The notes under the pieces: generated by a model
Seen by the model: only the letters and a program-made list of their open reading frames with translations
What the model was told of the DNA's origin: nothing
Databases searched by the model: none
Assembly: GCA_021796385.1 (NCBI GenBank)
Contig: JAJYXQ010000030.1
Span: 1 to 64,000, forward strand
Reading direction: 5' to 3'
Source of the DNA: Thermoplasmata archaeon
GTDB taxonomy: Archaea > Thermoplasmatota > Thermoplasmata > Lutacidiplasmatales > UBA184
DNA: 64,000 nucleotides
Program-made: the position numbers and the translations under genes
Shown: piece by piece, positions 24,816 through 33,941 of the stretch
Layout: each line of letters opens with the position of its first letter
Position numbering within the stretch: position 1 is the first letter of the stretch

Positions 24816-25190
24816 ATGTCCAGCGGAATCGTCAAGCTCTCGTCCCCTCCTCCGGCAGCGGAGGAGATTCGATTGGACGTCACAGACCGCGCAGCCGAGC
24901 AGATCCTGAAGATCCGAGACCAGAGCGGATTGCAGGACCGAGCGTTTCGCATCGGCGTCCAGGGAGGGGGGTGCTCCGGTTTCACCTACAAGATGGATTT
25001 CGATGTAGTGAAACAAGGCGACATCGTGGCCGCCCAACGGAACGGTCTCACGGTCGTCATCGACCCGATCAGCGCACCCTTGCTTAATCACGCGGTGGTC
25101 GATTTCGCCTTATCGCTCGAGGAATCGGGCTTCAAGATTCGCAATCCGAATGCCAAGGAAGTTTGTTCTTGTGGCAAGAGCTTCGGCTAA
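24816..25190 (+). CDS. A-type iron-sulfur carrier (IscA/ErpA/HesB)
   Basis: The 124-residue protein carries the HesB-like fold, with the three conserved cysteines in GGGCSGFTY and in the C-terminal CSCGKSF. The motif SLEESGFKIRNPNA is diagnostic. It scaffolds or delivers Fe-S clusters to target apoproteins such as the radical SAM enzymes and LeuC found in this window. It has its own TATA box. A second, more unusual family member follows 39 nt downstream with its own promoter. Confidence 0.93.
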   Translation: MSSGIVKLSSPPPAAEEIRLDVTDRAAEQILKIRDQSGLQDRAFRIGVQGGGCSGFTYKMDFDVVKQGDIVAAQRNGLTVVIDPISAPLLNHAVVDFALSLEESGFKIRNPNAKEVCSCGKSFG

Positions 25191-25193
25191 GAA

Positions 25194-25202
25194 GATATAT
25201 AG
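25194..25202 (+). promoter_or_regulatory. TATA box of the second HesB-like gene
   Basis: GATATATAG begins right after the upstream stop codon and is about 32 nt from ATG 25230. Confidence 0.5.
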
Positions 25203-25229
25203 GGGGATTGAATAAGTCACGGTGAGAAC

Positions 25230-25643
25230 ATGGCAATAGCAGCAGAAACCCAGAAGGTCGAAGAGAGCCCGTTCAAGATCGAGGTGTCCACGGAAGCTCA
25301 GGGTCAGCTCAAGGAGATACTCAAGGGGCAGCGTCCCGGCTTGTCCGTCCGTGTGTTTGTCCAGTTGGGAGGCGGCGGTGGTTGCTGCGGCGGTGGCGGT
25401 GCTCAGTTCGGAATGGCGCTCGACACTCCGAAGAACGGAGACAAGACCTACTCTGTCGATGGAATCAGTCTTCTGGTCGACCCTTACTCTCTCGAGTACC
25501 TTAACGGGGCCAACATCCAATACGTCAAGGAGGGGGAAGAGTCTGGTTTCAAGATCGATTCCCCCAACATGCCCAAGTCTATTGAAGGGGGAGACTCCTG
25601 CGGAAGCGGCGGATGTGGCAGCGGCGGCTGCGGTTGCGGTTGA
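25230..25643 (+). CDS. HesB/IscA-like protein with Gly-Cys-rich inserts and tail
   Basis: The 137 residues follow the A-type carrier fold (FKIEVSTEAQGQLKEIL; ISLLVDPYSLEYLNG; ESGFKIDSPN). Where the usual GCSGF occurs it has a run QLGGGGGCCGGGG with two adjacent Cys. The normal CSCG end is replaced by a long tail with the repeat CGSGG-CGSGG-CGCG containing four or more Cys. The cysteine count is above the family's three, so it could hold an additional cluster or metal. Its own promoter and the tandem position next to a normal IscA suggest a specialised carrier. Confidence 0.75.
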   Translation: MAIAAETQKVEESPFKIEVSTEAQGQLKEILKGQRPGLSVRVFVQLGGGGGCCGGGGAQFGMALDTPKNGDKTYSVDGISLLVDPYSLEYLNGANIQYVKEGEESGFKIDSPNMPKSIEGGDSCGSGGCGSGGCGCG

Positions 25644-25699
25644 AGGGTCTCCTTTCGTTCGACTAACCTTATCTCCGGTGGTGGAATAGTAGCCCCGCG

Positions 25700-26284
25700 A
25701 TGAAGTGGGGGCTCTTTCTGCTCGGCGCCGGCTTGGCCGCCTTAGGTGCGTCGCTTACGGTCTTGGGGGTCCTCAACTATCCCGCAGCGGTTACCGTTGA
25801 AACCTCCGAGTCCAGTTCAATATCCATTCCGAGCGGGGCCTCCGGCTCCTTCACGATAACCAATGTTAGCGGAGTGCAGGGAACCTACACCTCGTTGGTC
25901 ATCCACCTTCACGCAACGAGTTCGATCGTCTACTGGGTAAGCACTTGCCCATTCACGGGAAAGATGCCCCCTCCATGCGCGATCACGCAGAACACCACAC
26001 CCTCGATCGACCCATACGTGGACCTGTCAAGTCCGCGTCTTCCCTACGTGGTGGTCATCCATGTGCCAGGCAACGCCTCCGCGACCGTCTCGATGTCCGC
26101 GGTCCTCACCTCGCACACTATGGAAGGTCTTTCGACTTGGGAAGAGTTGGTGATCCTCGCAGGGGCAATTGTCATGCTAGTAGGAGGGTCCTTGGCCATC
26201 TTTCTTGCGATCTTCCTTCGAGGGAACCCGTATGCACCACCTCCACCCAATATTGAGGACCCAGCAGGGCCGAAGGACCTATAG
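25700..26284 (+). CDS. Two-helix membrane protein with extracellular beta domain
   Basis: The 194-residue protein has an N-terminal helix (GLFLLGAGLAALGASLTVLGVL), an extracellular Ser/Thr-rich domain (about 30-140) with sequons and one Cys pair (STCPFTGKMPPPCAI), and a C-terminal helix (ELVILAGAIVMLVGGSLAIFLAI). A short Pro-rich tail ends it. No family is recognised. It overlaps the 3' end of the convergent infB gene by 6 nt. Confidence 0.6.
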   Translation: MKWGLFLLGAGLAALGASLTVLGVLNYPAAVTVETSESSSISIPSGASGSFTITNVSGVQGTYTSLVIHLHATSSIVYWVSTCPFTGKMPPPCAITQNTTPSIDPYVDLSSPRLPYVVVIHVPGNASATVSMSAVLTSHTMEGLSTWEELVILAGAIVMLVGGSLAIFLAIFLRGNPYAPPPPNIEDPAGPKDL

Positions 26285-28033
26285 ACCCCAGAAGCGGTTC
26301 CCGGTCTTCGTTTTCTGGATACTGATGTATTCCTCAAGTACCTTCTTTTCAGAATTGGTAAGCTCGATCGCCTTCAGCTCCCGAACCGTGCTTTCGCTCA
26401 AGCTGACATAAAGGATGTCACCCTCCGCGAGAGTTCGCCCCACCACGGCCCCGTCGATAGCGGCGGCCACTTCAGCGCCTTCCACGGCTTCAGGCACCGA
26501 GTGGTTGCTCTCTTGAATGCCCTTGAGCAATCCGACCTCTGCACCCGAAGCACTAACCAAGCGAGTTTGGGGGCGAACGATACCGGTCATTACACGAATG
26601 CCCACAATGGCGGGTTTGGAAGATCTGTATACATGACCGGGGAGGACCTGCACCTTAGCGGGATGGGGTATCTCTTTGCGTCGTTCGCGGTCCGTCTGCA
26701 GTTTAACCACTTCCCGCCACTCCCGGTACTTGTCGATGAGGCGAAAGATGACCTCGTCTGAGAAGATCTGGACGCCCGAGCTCCCGGCGGCCATGGATGC
26801 TTCGGGTGTGATCGCGTTGTTAAAAACAAGAATGGCGCGGCAACTGGGATCCCGGACCGCGCTCATGATGGTCACCTCCCTCTTGGTGACCGAACCCACC
26901 TCTAGACCCTTAACCGCAATGCGGGCTTCCTGACATTCGAAGAAGAGAGCGTCCAAACTACCCAGAGTGTCAGACTTGAGCCATACCCCGTTCTCTGTGA
27001 CGGATCGGGCGGGGTTCGTCTCAAGCCCCAGTTCCTCCCGCACACGTTCCGGGTCCACACCTTCGGGCACCACTCGCAGAATGCCACCGGGCAATGCCCG
27101 CTCCATTCCTGGTGCCGAGACCACGAGGCCGGCGGCGGCCTTGGCTGTCTGCGTCTCCTGGAGTGTCCCACTACCGGGGCGTCGATGCCGGTAAAGTGCT
27201 CGGATCTTGGATAGGAATGGTCCCTCCTGTCCGGTCACAGCGATCGTATCACCGGCCGACATAGTGCCGTTATAGAGGATCGCGTTGACGATACTTCCGA
27301 GCCCCTTCTCTTCGCTGCACTCGAGGATCGTGGCCTCACCGTGCACCTCATGTGCCTTGAGCTCTCCAGCCAAGAACTTCTGACTGAGCCCAATGATGAG
27401 TGCCAGAAGGTCAGGGACTCCTGCTCCGGTCTTGGCACTGACCGGAACAAGGGCGATATTGTGGGCATAATCAATCACCTTGTCAAAACGGTCGGCAGAG
27501 AAACCGAGTTTGTAGAGCTCTTCTGCGATGGCGTAGATGCGTTCGTCAACGTACTTCTGGGAATCGGGCGGTAGGCTCGCTAGGGCATTCGCAAGCGGTT
27601 GGCCCTTCGGTAACGGTCGGTAACCCGGTACGAGGTCTAGCTTGTTGACGGCTACCACGAAGGGGGTTTTTTCGTGGCGGAGGATCTGAAGCACCTCCCG
27701 GGTCTGGGGCATGAAACCCTCATTGATGGCCACCACCAGTACGGCGACATCCGCTAGGGACCCTCCTCGACGGCGCATCGAGATGAACGCGCGGTGTCCG
27801 GGAGTATCGATGAAAAGGAGCCCGGGGACCGTCAGTTGACCCGGTTTGATGAGACCCTTGCAGAGCTTTTCCAGGTTGGAAGCCGAAACTTCGATGGCCT
27901 GAATCTGCTGAGTGATACCCCCCGCTTCTCGTGCGGCCTTCTTCGACGTGGTGATGAAGTCAAGGAGAGAAGTCTTGCCATGATCGACATGACCCATGAC
28001 CGAGACGATGGGTTGCCTGAGTGACATGGTCAT
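26279..28033 (-). CDS. infB: Translation initiation factor aIF5B (IF-2)
   Basis: The 584-residue GTPase has G1 GHVDHGKTSLL, switch I REAGGITQQIQA, G3 FIDTPGHRAF, G4 VAVNKLDL and then domains II-IV. This is the compact archaeal aIF5B without the bacterial N-terminal extension. It promotes subunit joining during initiation. ATG 28033 and ATG 28027 (MSLRQP) are both possible; the TATA box at 28054-28059 better fits 28027 as a leaderless start. Confidence 0.96.
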   Translation of the reverse strand: MTMSLRQPIVSVMGHVDHGKTSLLDFITTSKKAAREAGGITQQIQAIEVSASNLEKLCKGLIKPGQLTVPGLLFIDTPGHRAFISMRRRGGSLADVAVLVVAINEGFMPQTREVLQILRHEKTPFVVAVNKLDLVPGYRPLPKGQPLANALASLPPDSQKYVDERIYAIAEELYKLGFSADRFDKVIDYAHNIALVPVSAKTGAGVPDLLALIIGLSQKFLAGELKAHEVHGEATILECSEEKGLGSIVNAILYNGTMSAGDTIAVTGQEGPFLSKIRALYRHRRPGSGTLQETQTAKAAAGLVVSAPGMERALPGGILRVVPEGVDPERVREELGLETNPARSVTENGVWLKSDTLGSLDALFFECQEARIAVKGLEVGSVTKREVTIMSAVRDPSCRAILVFNNAITPEASMAAGSSGVQIFSDEVIFRLIDKYREWREVVKLQTDRERRKEIPHPAKVQVLPGHVYRSSKPAIVGIRVMTGIVRPQTRLVSASGAEVGLLKGIQESNHSVPEAVEGAEVAAAIDGAVVGRTLAEGDILYVSLSESTVRELKAIELTNSEKKVLEEYISIQKTKTGNRFWGL

Positions 28034-28053
28034 TCATCTCCACGGTGCCACGC

Positions 28054-28059
28054 TATAAA
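28054..28059. promoter_or_regulatory. TATA box between infB and tRNA-Gln
   Basis: TATAAA lies about 29 nt from the tRNA-Gln 5' end and about 28 nt from the infB ATG at 28027 in the other direction. It may be shared. Confidence 0.45.
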
Positions 28060-28084
28060 CTCCGTGGATTTAAGCCTGTGCCGC

Positions 28085-28157
28085 AGCCCCGTGGTGTAGT
28101 GGCCAAGCATACGGGCCTTTGGAGCCTGTGACAGCGGTTCGAATCCGCTCGGGGCTA
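28085..28157 (+). tRNA. tRNA-Gln (UUG)
   Basis: The acceptor stem AGCCCCG (28085-28091) pairs with CGGGGCT (28150-28156), with discriminator A. The anticodon stem CGGGC/GCCTG encloses CTTTGGA, giving anticodon TTG. The T arm contains GGTTCGAATCC. CCA is not encoded. Confidence 0.93.
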
Positions 28158-28295
28158 TGCCGTGCAGTTGCTCCTACGAGTGTTCCACCGAGCATGCTCA
28201 TTATACTTGGGTGGGTGGAATCATCCCGTTCACGCAAAATTGATGGAGCAGAACATCCATTCGTAGTAGTATAGGGAGGTGCTCGGTCACAGTTC

Positions 28296-29207
28296 CTATT
28301 GATGCAGAGGGGCCAGATCAGAACTTCTACCCTGATCGACACTTTGGAGGAACGTGCGCACGAGCGCCATGTATTTGGGGCGCTCTTCCCAGAATCCGAC
28401 ATGTGAACTTCGGGGAAGAACGACGAGCCGGGAGCCTGGGAGATGGTCTCGAATACGCTCACCTACCCGAGGAGTCACCTCATCGTACTTGCCGTGGACA
28501 AGGAGCGTGGGAACTGTGATCTTAGAGAGTTCAGCGGTGAATTCAATGTCCTTGATATTTCCGACGATGGTGAACTCATTGGGACCATTCATCGTCAGGT
28601 AGACAGGCAAGCTCACATGCTCTAGAGAGTACGTCATCTCGGCGGGCCAGGGGTTCATCCGGCAAAGATGACGCCGATAGAAGAATTGTACAGCCTCTAG
28701 ATACTCCGCACTCCCAAAGTCCCCTGAAGCTGCATGCGATTCCAGCACATCACGAACCCGCTGAGGGAGGCCCTGTTTGAGTCGATTCATCTCGGCGATG
28801 GTGAAGGGAACATCGCTCAACCCGCCCGTGCTGATGACACTCCGCAACTCCTTGTGGTGGAACGTCGCATATTTGAGAACTAGGAGACCGCCATAGCTAG
28901 ACCCCATCAGGTGCACCGGGCCCTGGCAAAGTTGTTGTCGAACATCATCCAGTACTTTGAGGTCGTGCTCCAACGTGAAGTGCTCCACTCCTTGAGGCAA
29001 TTCCGAATGCCCACAACCGAGAGCGTCATAGAATACAACACGATAGCCAACTTTAGCGAGGTCAGCCAACGGAAGGAGGTAGTCGTGCGTCATCCCCGGT
29101 CCGCCATGGACACAAAGGATCGTCCCTAGGGCGCCATCCCCCACTTCCCGATGATAGATCGAATAACCATCTGAGGTCAGATATCCTTCACGAAACTCCT
29201 GTGGCAT
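28296..29207 (-). CDS. pip: Proline iminopeptidase (tricorn-interacting factor F1 type)
   Basis: The 303-residue alpha/beta hydrolase has the oxyanion segment CVHGGPGMTHDYLL, nucleophile elbow LMGSSYGGLL, acid HGKYDEVTP and His in SSHVGFWE. The HGGPG motif and length match the proline-iminopeptidase (S33) family. In Thermoplasma the close homologue F1 trims peptides produced by the proteasome and tricorn. No tricorn gene is in this window. Cytosolic. Confidence 0.9.
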   Translation of the reverse strand: MPQEFREGYLTSDGYSIYHREVGDGALGTILCVHGGPGMTHDYLLPLADLAKVGYRVVFYDALGCGHSELPQGVEHFTLEHDLKVLDDVRQQLCQGPVHLMGSSYGGLLVLKYATFHHKELRSVISTGGLSDVPFTIAEMNRLKQGLPQRVRDVLESHAASGDFGSAEYLEAVQFFYRRHLCRMNPWPAEMTYSLEHVSLPVYLTMNGPNEFTIVGNIKDIEFTAELSKITVPTLLVHGKYDEVTPRVGERIRDHLPGSRLVVLPRSSHVGFWEERPKYMALVRTFLQSVDQGRSSDLAPLHQ

Positions 29208-29216
29208 GGCAAAAAC

Positions 29217-29624
29217 TCAGCTCTTTGGCCCTTCGCCGTTGGTGGTTAGCCCAATGGCGTACAGGCCCGTCCCTGACTTGCGATTCTGCGAGTCAGCTCG
29301 CTGACAGTGGTGGGCCCTTCGACCCACCCGCTCCAGTTTTGGCAAACTCTCCCCGCGCATTTGTGGCGCCGGCACTGAACTGTGAAGAACTTGGGTTCCT
29401 CCGCAGGCGCGTTCCGGTGATACTCCTTCGGGATGGATCAGAGCCCGGGCATCTTGGCCCAGTGGGACACATCGGACCGGGGTTCCCAAGACTCCTAAAA
29501 TCCGTGGGACAAAAGAGAAGTTGTTCGTCTCCGGGTGGAGCTGGGCATACCATGTCTTCTTCCCGTGGATTCCTTCCTTCCACCGACGACAAAATATCTT
29601 GTAGGCGAGGTCGAGACGTGCCAT
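29217..29624 (-). CDS. Hypothetical protein, coupled to upstream hypothetical
   Basis: 135 residues; the ATG immediately follows the stop of the gene upstream (TAGATG). The first about 45 residues (for example MARLDLAYKIFCRRWKEGI) look like a real protein with a basic helix. The C-terminal part becomes Arg/Pro-rich and less convincing, so the gene may be truncated or decayed. I do not recognise a family. Confidence 0.4.
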   Translation of the reverse strand: MARLDLAYKIFCRRWKEGIHGKKTWYAQLHPETNNFSFVPRILGVLGTPVRCVPLGQDARALIHPEGVSPERACGGTQVLHSSVPAPQMRGESLPKLERVGRRAHHCQRADSQNRKSGTGLYAIGLTTNGEGPKS

Positions 29625-29951
29625 CTAGTCCCGATCCATGTGGATCAGCATCTCGCTCAGTCCATTGGAGTGGTTCTTCTTCTCCCATGCCGGCCAATCC
29701 AAGAGCATGCGCCCGGAGTTGGTGAAGGACAGGCGGCGTTGTTCCTTTTTCCATGCGTGCGGGCGCACTTCTCCGGCATGGTTCCAGAGGGAAGTAAGGT
29801 CGGAGAGCCATTGGTCGAGAATGGGAAATTGGTCACGGAGGAGATGGGCCCGGAATCTGAAGGTGAGATGCCCCATGGCGCTAACCATTCCTACCATAGC
29901 CTGGGCGTATTCAACATTGATGGGCCAGAGATCTAAACGCCTAAGCGACAT
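29625..29951 (-). CDS. Hypothetical helical protein
   Basis: From ATG 29951 (MSLRRLDLWPINVEY), 108 residues with amphipathic helices, several Trp, and no transmembrane segment. The composition is protein-like and unlike the plus-strand shadow frames. It is directly followed by the next small gene with no gap. The two may once have formed one reading frame or act as a two-gene unit. The family is unknown. Confidence 0.45.
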   Translation of the reverse strand: MSLRRLDLWPINVEYAQAMVGMVSAMGHLTFRFRAHLLRDQFPILDQWLSDLTSLWNHAGEVRPHAWKKEQRRLSFTNSGRMLLDWPAWEKKNHSNGLSEMLIHMDRD

Positions 29952-30052
29952 GTGTCCCCCAGAATGTAGGCCCATAGTTGAAACCTCTTCCTCCAGACCT
30001 TGTCACCCCCTTCCCGGCAGGATAATGTGCGAATCCGAACTGATGTCGTACG

Positions 30053-31654
30053 ATGGTGAACGAGGAATTGGCCAGCAAGTTGTACGAAATCGCCGACCTC
30101 CTCGACCTCGACGGGGAGCGATTCAAACCCGAGGCCTATCGTCGGGCAGCCCGTGTCCTGGAACAGACAGTCGAGGATCTCGAATTGATCAGACGGGAGC
30201 ATCGGCTGGGTTCGATCCCCGGAATCGGTGAAGCGTTAACGAAGAAGATCGAAGAGTACCTCGACACGGGGAAGATTGGATACCTCGATAAGTTACGAAC
30301 AGCCCATCCGAGCGGAGTTGTGAAGTTGATGCGGCTGGAAGGGCTAGGACCGAAGACGGCCCGACGGCTCTGGCTGGAGTTAGGAGTGGCCAGCCCTACT
30401 GAGCTCATTCATGCCATTGACGAAGGACGCCTTTCGGGAGTGAAGGGGTTCGGGACCAAGCGGATAGCGCAGTTTCGTGAAGCCGCCATCAAAGGGCCGA
30501 ACCGCGAGCGTATCGGTCTCCCGGTTGCGCAGGCCGTAGCGGATCAGCTCCTGAAGGACTTGGCAGACACGGGTGTGTCATATGACCGACTAACGTATGC
30601 CGGCAGCCTACGGCGGCGAAGGGAAACGGTCGGTGACCTTGACCTGTTGGCCACATCCCCCAAGCCTGCGGCCCTTATCGACGCTTTCGTGAAGTTGCCA
30701 TCGGTCGAAAGCGTGAAGATGAGTGGGGACACTAAGGCCACCGTTCTCCTCAAATCCGGGTTGCAGGTTGATCTTCGGGTCGTAGCGCCCGAGTCGTTCG
30801 GGGCCGCCCTTCAGTACTTTACCGGCTCCAAGGACCATAACATCCAGATCCGGACCATGGCGCTTGAACGGAATCTGAGCATCAACGAATACGGGATCAC
30901 CCGTCATGGCACGCTGGTTAGGGCAAAGGAGGAGGCCGAGGTCTACTCGGTGCTTGACTTGCCTTACATCCGTCCCGAGCTCCGGGAGAATTCGGGCGAG
31001 ATCGAGGCGGCCCATTCTGGCGAGTTACCGGACCAACCAGATTCCTTTCTCCCTTCGGCGGAGCTACATATTCACACGTCAGGTGCCCTCGAGCCATGGC
31101 TCGAGGCCGGACGAAATGTGGGATTGGATACGCTGGGGTTCGTTCTTACTCCGGGAGCGCCCGACCTTGGGGGTGCGCGTGTTTCACGATCGAACGGCAC
31201 ACCGATCCACGCCCTTCGAGGTTGGGAAGTGGAGGCATCCATCCAGTCCTCTCGAGAGATCCCCTGGACTGAGATCGACTATCTATTACTCAGGCCCGAC
31301 GCCTCCGGGGCGTTGGACTTAGAGGTGCTCGACTCGACGGCCATTTCGGAACACCGAGTGCCCGCCTTTATTGTGCACCTTGAGGAACTCCGTCCTTCGC
31401 CAAGTAAGATCCGGTGGGATCTGATGTCGCAAGCCTCCCTTGGACTGGAAGTCGGCGTCATGGATGATCGGGTGACCTGTGAAAGCTCTCTCGTGCGCAA
31501 AGCGGTGACCTCCGGTGTGAGAATCATGATTTCGAGCCGACCCCTTCGGACGCAGGATTTGCGGCGGATCATGCTTGCGCGCGACCTAGCGTACCGGGGT
31601 TGGGCCGGTCGCCAGGATTTCTATGACCCAAGCCACACATCCCTCCCGGGCTAG
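30053..31654 (+). CDS. polX: DNA polymerase X with degenerate PHP domain
   Basis: The 533 residues have an N-terminal helix-hairpin-helix 8-kDa-like domain (IPGIGEALTKKIEEYL; LEGLGPKTARRLW). The Pol X nucleotidyltransferase centre follows: AGSLRRRRETVGDLDLLA, with the two metal Asp, and a third Asp in LQVDLRVV. GSKDHNIQIR is the usual dNTP region. The C-terminal PHP domain starts ELHIHTSG, but the other metal-ligand motifs (such as TDHS and HP) are missing, so the 3'-5' exonuclease/phosphoesterase activity is probably lost. The role is gap filling in base excision repair. It overlaps the convergent gene by 4 nt. Confidence 0.92.
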   Translation: MVNEELASKLYEIADLLDLDGERFKPEAYRRAARVLEQTVEDLELIRREHRLGSIPGIGEALTKKIEEYLDTGKIGYLDKLRTAHPSGVVKLMRLEGLGPKTARRLWLELGVASPTELIHAIDEGRLSGVKGFGTKRIAQFREAAIKGPNRERIGLPVAQAVADQLLKDLADTGVSYDRLTYAGSLRRRRETVGDLDLLATSPKPAALIDAFVKLPSVESVKMSGDTKATVLLKSGLQVDLRVVAPESFGAALQYFTGSKDHNIQIRTMALERNLSINEYGITRHGTLVRAKEEAEVYSVLDLPYIRPELRENSGEIEAAHSGELPDQPDSFLPSAELHIHTSGALEPWLEAGRNVGLDTLGFVLTPGAPDLGGARVSRSNGTPIHALRGWEVEASIQSSREIPWTEIDYLLLRPDASGALDLEVLDSTAISEHRVPAFIVHLEELRPSPSKIRWDLMSQASLGLEVGVMDDRVTCESSLVRKAVTSGVRIMISSRPLRTQDLRRIMLARDLAYRGWAGRQDFYDPSHTSLPG

Positions 31655-32703
31655 AGCGCGGTGACACAAGTGGGTTTGTAGTTCCGCGGAAGCTCTCCGA
31701 TAATCGGGATCGGATTGCTGCACTCTGGACACCGGTTCCCGGGCAAGAGATTCCATTCCTCAATGTAGAAACCATTGCGCTTGATGAGCCGAGTCCCGCA
31801 CTCTGGACAATACGTGTTCTCGAGAGGGTGTCCCCAAACGTTGCCGAGATAGACGTAGCGGAGCCCTTCCCCTTTGGCAATCGCATGCAAGTGCTCGAGC
31901 CTGGAGACGGGAGTCTCCGGAAGGTCCATCATATGGTAGTCAGGGTGCCACCGAAGGAGATGAAACGGGGTTTCGGGGCCTAGGCTTTCCCGGATGGTAC
32001 GAGCCAAAGTGCGGAGGGGTTCCTCGTGATCCCCCACCTCCGGGACAATGAGGTTGGTCACTTCCACATGAGTTCCCCCTTCGGCAAGCTCTTTCATGGT
32101 CCTCAAGATCGGGGCCCTGCCCTTTGCAGAAATGTACTTTCGCATGAACCCAGCCTCTCCGCTTCCTTTGAAGTCAACCGAAACGGCATCTAACTTTCCT
32201 CTGAGGAAAGAGGTGGCCTCAGGGGTCATATAGCCGTTGGTGACAAAGTTCGCAAAGAGTCCCTTTTCATGGGCCGCTTCGATGATATCCCGGGCGTACT
32301 CGATGAAGATCGTTGGCTCGTTATATGTGAACGTCACTCCTTGACAATGTTCCCGCTCGGCCCATGCGACCGCTTGAGCGGGGGAGAGTTCCCTACCCCA
32401 GGCCTCCCGCTGCTGGCTTACCTCGAAATTCTGGCAGTACTGGCAGCGCCAATTGCAACCGACCGTGCCGATTCCGAAAACCCTGCGACCGGGCATGAAG
32501 TGAAGCAGCGGCTTCTTCTCAATAGGGTCTACTTGGACGGCGGCAGCGAGACCGTAAACGGAAAGATACAATTTCCCACCCTTGTTCTCACGTACGTAGC
32601 AGAAGCCATGCGATCCATCAGGCACAATGCAATATCGCGCACAGGCTGTGCACCGGACCTTTCCTCCAGTCAACGGCTCGTAGAGGATGGCCTCCTTATC
32701 CAT
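31651..32703 (-). CDS. amrS: AmmeMemoRadiSam system radical SAM enzyme AmrS
   Basis: The 350-residue radical SAM protein has the cluster motif CNWRCQYCQNFEVS. An N-terminal Cys-rich segment (VRCTACARYC...GFCYVREN) precedes it, and the C-terminal tail carries two C-x-x-C pairs (YCPECG; RCPECS). This combination is the AmrS/MJ0804-like family, genomically linked to MEMO1 and AMMECR1 homologues. MEMO and AMMECR1 are not in this window. The substrate is not established. Confidence 0.92.
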   Translation of the reverse strand: MDKEAILYEPLTGGKVRCTACARYCIVPDGSHGFCYVRENKGGKLYLSVYGLAAAVQVDPIEKKPLLHFMPGRRVFGIGTVGCNWRCQYCQNFEVSQQREAWGRELSPAQAVAWAEREHCQGVTFTYNEPTIFIEYARDIIEAAHEKGLFANFVTNGYMTPEATSFLRGKLDAVSVDFKGSGEAGFMRKYISAKGRAPILRTMKELAEGGTHVEVTNLIVPEVGDHEEPLRTLARTIRESLGPETPFHLLRWHPDYHMMDLPETPVSRLEHLHAIAKGEGLRYVYLGNVWGHPLENTYCPECGTRLIKRNGFYIEEWNLLPGNRCPECSNPIPIIGELPRNYKPTCVTAL

Positions 32704-32954
32704 GAAGGGACAAAGTTCGCGGGTCTATTTACGTCCGCCGCGCTCCACTAACCCAGTCCTCGATATGCGAGCCCGTTAGAAAACACCCGAATTGCTCGCG
32801 AGCGGCACGGAGAAAGCCGGACATGTGAAGAAACCAATGCTCCTCTTCTAGCTTGTATCTCATCCGAGACTGCGCGAGCTGCGGCGTGACTTGGCCGGGA
32901 AGTGCATCGCCCCTTCATCTCCTGATTTCGGGCAGAACCTGGAACACCCTTGGT

Positions 32955-33941
32955 TCAGCTACGGCCATCACTCGAATCCACCCAATCGATCTGACCTTGC
33001 CGAGCCATCCGGTACGCCAATCTCGATAGGGGCGGGGCAAACGGGTATATCGCGCCGCAGACGACCTCTCGGAGGTTTGGTAGCATGCTTCGGATATCGA
33101 TGTCCTTGAGCAAAGATACAAGGGCCCAGGCCGCCCGCCCTTGGCCTTCTGGCAGCCGGCTCCGCATCAGATAGGAAAAGTACGTGGCGGTCACGGTAGA
33201 GAGGGCTTTTCTTCGGGATCTTCCTCTCCCAAGAAGTTGAACCTCCCGAGCCGTTCTCAGATATGCGGACAACAACGGACCGTGCGAGGGAGCCAAAGGG
33301 TCAAGGCGCACTTCGGTGAATCGTTCAGGAATTTGCAGGGTCTGTTTACCCAAGGCCTCAGTTCCATAGTAGATCAGGGTGTCCGGGGTGCCACTTTCGC
33401 GGAGCAGGCTTGGGATCAGGAGGAGTGCCACGGACCGGCGCAGTGCCATACTTGAGCAGTTGAAATCGGGGATAAATGGGCCCGGTGTGAGGGCACCCGA
33501 ACTGGGGTTGCGTCGAACATGACCATGGTGTACCAGATCGAGTTCGGGGTCCTTCCCAAAGAGCTCGGAAAGAAAGCGAAGCTTGTCGGATAAGAAGACG
33601 TCGTCATCCTCCAACGGCAGGATGACCTCACCCGTCGCTCGTTGGAATCCCAAGGCGTACTTTCCCCCGATGGACTCGTCCTTTGTGTGCAAAACGAGAA
33701 CTCCGTGGGACGTCAGCCACGAGTCCAACTCAGGATCCGCCTTGTTCTTCACCACGACGATCTCAGCCGGATGGCCTTGGCTGATCACCGAGGTGATGGC
33801 GTGTTTTAGAAGGCCCCGGGAGCGCCACTCGATCGCGACGACGGAAAGCTGGACAGGAATTGCGGGAGGGGCAGTGTCAGGAACTTTTGGCGATGAAGGC
33901 CTGGACTTCCCTAAGCCTGCACTTTGTGCTTCACTGCTCAT
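32955..33941 (-). CDS. Family 2-like glycosyltransferase
   Basis: The 328 residues have the GT-A core: QLSVVAIEWRSRGLLKHAI, EIVVVKNKADPEL, IGGKYALGFQRATGEVIL, and the DXD-type motif PLEDDDVF. The region after residue 200 is less conserved. No transmembrane helix is evident. It may build the lipid-linked glycan used by AglB further along, but no other glycan genes surround it. Donor and acceptor are unknown. Confidence 0.75.
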   Translation of the reverse strand: MSSEAQSAGLGKSRPSSPKVPDTAPPAIPVQLSVVAIEWRSRGLLKHAITSVISQGHPAEIVVVKNKADPELDSWLTSHGVLVLHTKDESIGGKYALGFQRATGEVILPLEDDDVFLSDKLRFLSELFGKDPELDLVHHGHVRRNPSSGALTPGPFIPDFNCSSMALRRSVALLLIPSLLRESGTPDTLIYYGTEALGKQTLQIPERFTEVRLDPLAPSHGPLLSAYLRTAREVQLLGRGRSRRKALSTVTATYFSYLMRSRLPEGQGRAAWALVSLLKDIDIRSMLPNLREVVCGAIYPFAPPLSRLAYRMARQGQIDWVDSSDGRS

